Source of the DNA: Protonemura montana | Lineage: Eukaryota > Arthropoda > Insecta > Plecoptera > Nemouridae | Length of the DNA stretch: 64,000 nt | Reading direction: 5' to 3' | Assembly (NCBI GenBank): GCA_947568835.1 | Contig: OX387606.1 | Coordinates: forward strand, 13,082,001-13,146,000 | Shown here: in pieces, positions 62,697-64,000 of the stretch | How the letters are laid out: every line of letters begins with the position of its first letter | Position numbering within the stretch: position 1 is the first letter of the stretch | Notes under the pieces: generated by a model | The model's input: only the letters and a program-made list of their open reading frames with translations | What the model was told of the DNA's origin: nothing | Databases searched by the model: none | Program-made: the position numbers and the translations under genes

Positions 62697-63731
62697 TACA
62701 AGGTAGTGTTGATACGAAGAAAAGACACTAAAAAGCAAAATTAGGAAGCTATATTTTTTCATGAACCAATGTTTGCACGCATCCACCTGTTCTCTGCCAT
62801 TCGATTTAAAGCAATAAAATCAATTTATACATTTCCAAAAGTAGCAAAACACTCACTACTTATCAAATTTTGCGGTCTGCAGAAAAGATAAGCTTCCCCA
62901 GTTTGCTCGTGTGTTTATTAAAAGTATAGTCTTATTTTCTTTGAGTCGGAAATAACGTTTTTGACTGGGGCTGTATTTCTACCTTACGGCGAGACTCAAA
63001 CATTAGCAGTAAGTAGAGTTCAAGCTTTCAAGAATTTTATTTCATTACAATTTCCTGTCCCTTCGCTTAACTTTTTAAAACTCTGCTTGGCAGATTTTTA
63101 CTGAGACATCGAATAAGAAGGGGGAATAAAAGCCGACAGAGTAAAACCGTTTCGAAACTGTTTTGTTGTATCTTCTTTTATTTCAGTTAACGTATTAAAT
63201 ACGAGAAACTTTTCCCCCTCCATTAGCATTTAAAACCAAATAAAGAAACTGCGTTGCTTTTCTTTCCTGCATATCACACTGGTTCGTTTTATGACAGGAT
63301 GTACACACAAGGCGGGAAGATTGTTTAACGCTACGAAACCTGGGTCTCGCTCTGAGAAAAAGGAAGATCTAATCCGGGCGTTACTTATTTTGTAAACACT
63401 GGGAGTTCAGAGCGCCGGAAAAGTTTAAAAAATAATGTCTTTGGTGACACACTACAAGAATTTGTAAGAATAATATTTTTGTGATATATAGGTACCTAAT
63501 TTTGTATGGAAAACTCGCAAAAGGCTAACTAGATTGCGTCAAAAAACAATACCAACTTAGAGCGGATGCTCAAATAGAAATTTAGCCATTGAGCATCCAC
63601 TGGTCAAGTAAGAGATGCTATTTAAATAACTAGAATTTCTTAATTTTGTAACCCGTTTCTCTCCACTGATAACATCGGAAGAAAAAAACTTTGCCGCTTC
63701 GAGGTGTTTTTTTGGTACAGCTTTGAACGTC

Positions 63732-63918
63732 GACGCTGTTCCCGACGCCTTAACCGTCCAATCAAGATATCCCGTTACCATGGACACTGACGGCTCCTTT
63801 CTCTAAGCTAACGGTGGCTGAGACTTTACAACAACGCCAAAACTGTTCTCGGCGCCTCCACCGTCCAATCAAGACGTCCGTTACAGTGGGGCGTGGACAC
63901 TAACGGTGGCTGGAAACT
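63732..63918 (+). repeat. 107-bp imperfect tandem duplication
   Basis: Two adjacent units: ACTGTTC.CG.CGCCT-like start, CCGTCCAATCAAGA at 63754 and again at 63861, CCGTTAC, GTGGACACT-like and AACGGTGGCTG near 63811 and 63902. The second unit lacks about 20 bp (GACGGCTCC... segment) and has a GGGGCG insertion. Function unknown. Confidence 0.7.
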
Positions 63919-64000
63919 CACGCGACCTTGGTGAGCCCAGCGTTATTTTATTTAATAGCGAATCACATGACATGAATGTAATTAGGTATGCAAATGCAAG

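Larger units (their letters stand above)
44973..64000. other. Downstream non-coding DNA
   Basis: No supported gene. The open frames at 50455-50838 (minus), 54693-54977, 60492-60752 and 60877-61215 have no recognised domain. Contents are the R1 copy 4, the hairpin at 46.8 kb, the inverted tRNA-like pair at 52.6 kb, GC-rich patches at 49.5-49.9 and 54.06-54.29 kb, the GACGCC array at 56.67 kb, R2 copy 2, 5S-like SINE copy 2 and the terminal tandem duplication. Confidence 0.55.

Noticed and set aside
1-64000. CRISPR array, operons or bacterial insertion sequences
   Set aside because: No regular spacer-repeat arrays and no bacterial gene organisation; the sequence is eukaryotic with spliced exons.

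Overview
The window looks like arthropod, most likely insect, nuclear DNA: AT-rich, gene-poor, with GT-AG introns, long introns, microsatellites, SINE/LINE debris and no bacterial-style operons. The species cannot be told from the sequence.

I can support one protein-coding gene, on the plus strand: a class IV POU-homeodomain transcription factor, the insect acj6 (Brn-3/POU4F) orthologue. It is split over four coding exons (22810-22953, 39883-40062, 42849-43254, 43585-43985) that join in frame to a 376-residue protein with POU-IV box, His-rich and Ala-rich linker, POU-specific domain and POU homeodomain. Intron 1 is about 17 kb, intron 2 2.8 kb and intron 3 330 bp. Upstream of the start lies a GC-rich, promoter-like patch with a full CRE. 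The 3' UTR contains four Pumilio-type motifs and two AATAAA signals.

Layout: 1-22.2 kb is non-coding upstream DNA with a 5S-rRNA-like SINE copy, a 1.16 kb LINE-type insertion with target-site duplication, three copies of an unnamed interspersed repeat (R1) and a local repeat patch at 20 kb. 22.2-45 kb is acj6. Its first intron has a run of long poly-G/poly-C tracts (28-33.4 kb), four identical octamer motifs (30.8-33.2 kb) and a GC-rich CRE/TATA-like patch (35.6 kb). 45-64 kb is non-coding downstream DNA with a fourth R1 copy, a long hairpin with a hammerhead-like core, a 15-bp-TSD-flanked inverted pair of tRNA-like SINE units, a second 5S-like SINE copy and a 107-bp tandem duplication.

A scattered GGCGTC/GACGCC motif recurs at more than ten loci throughout. 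Nearly all remaining short reading frames look like chance or antisense shadows. Two short plus-strand frames behind plausible splice acceptors (27.7 kb and 62.0 kb) are listed only as weak exon candidates.
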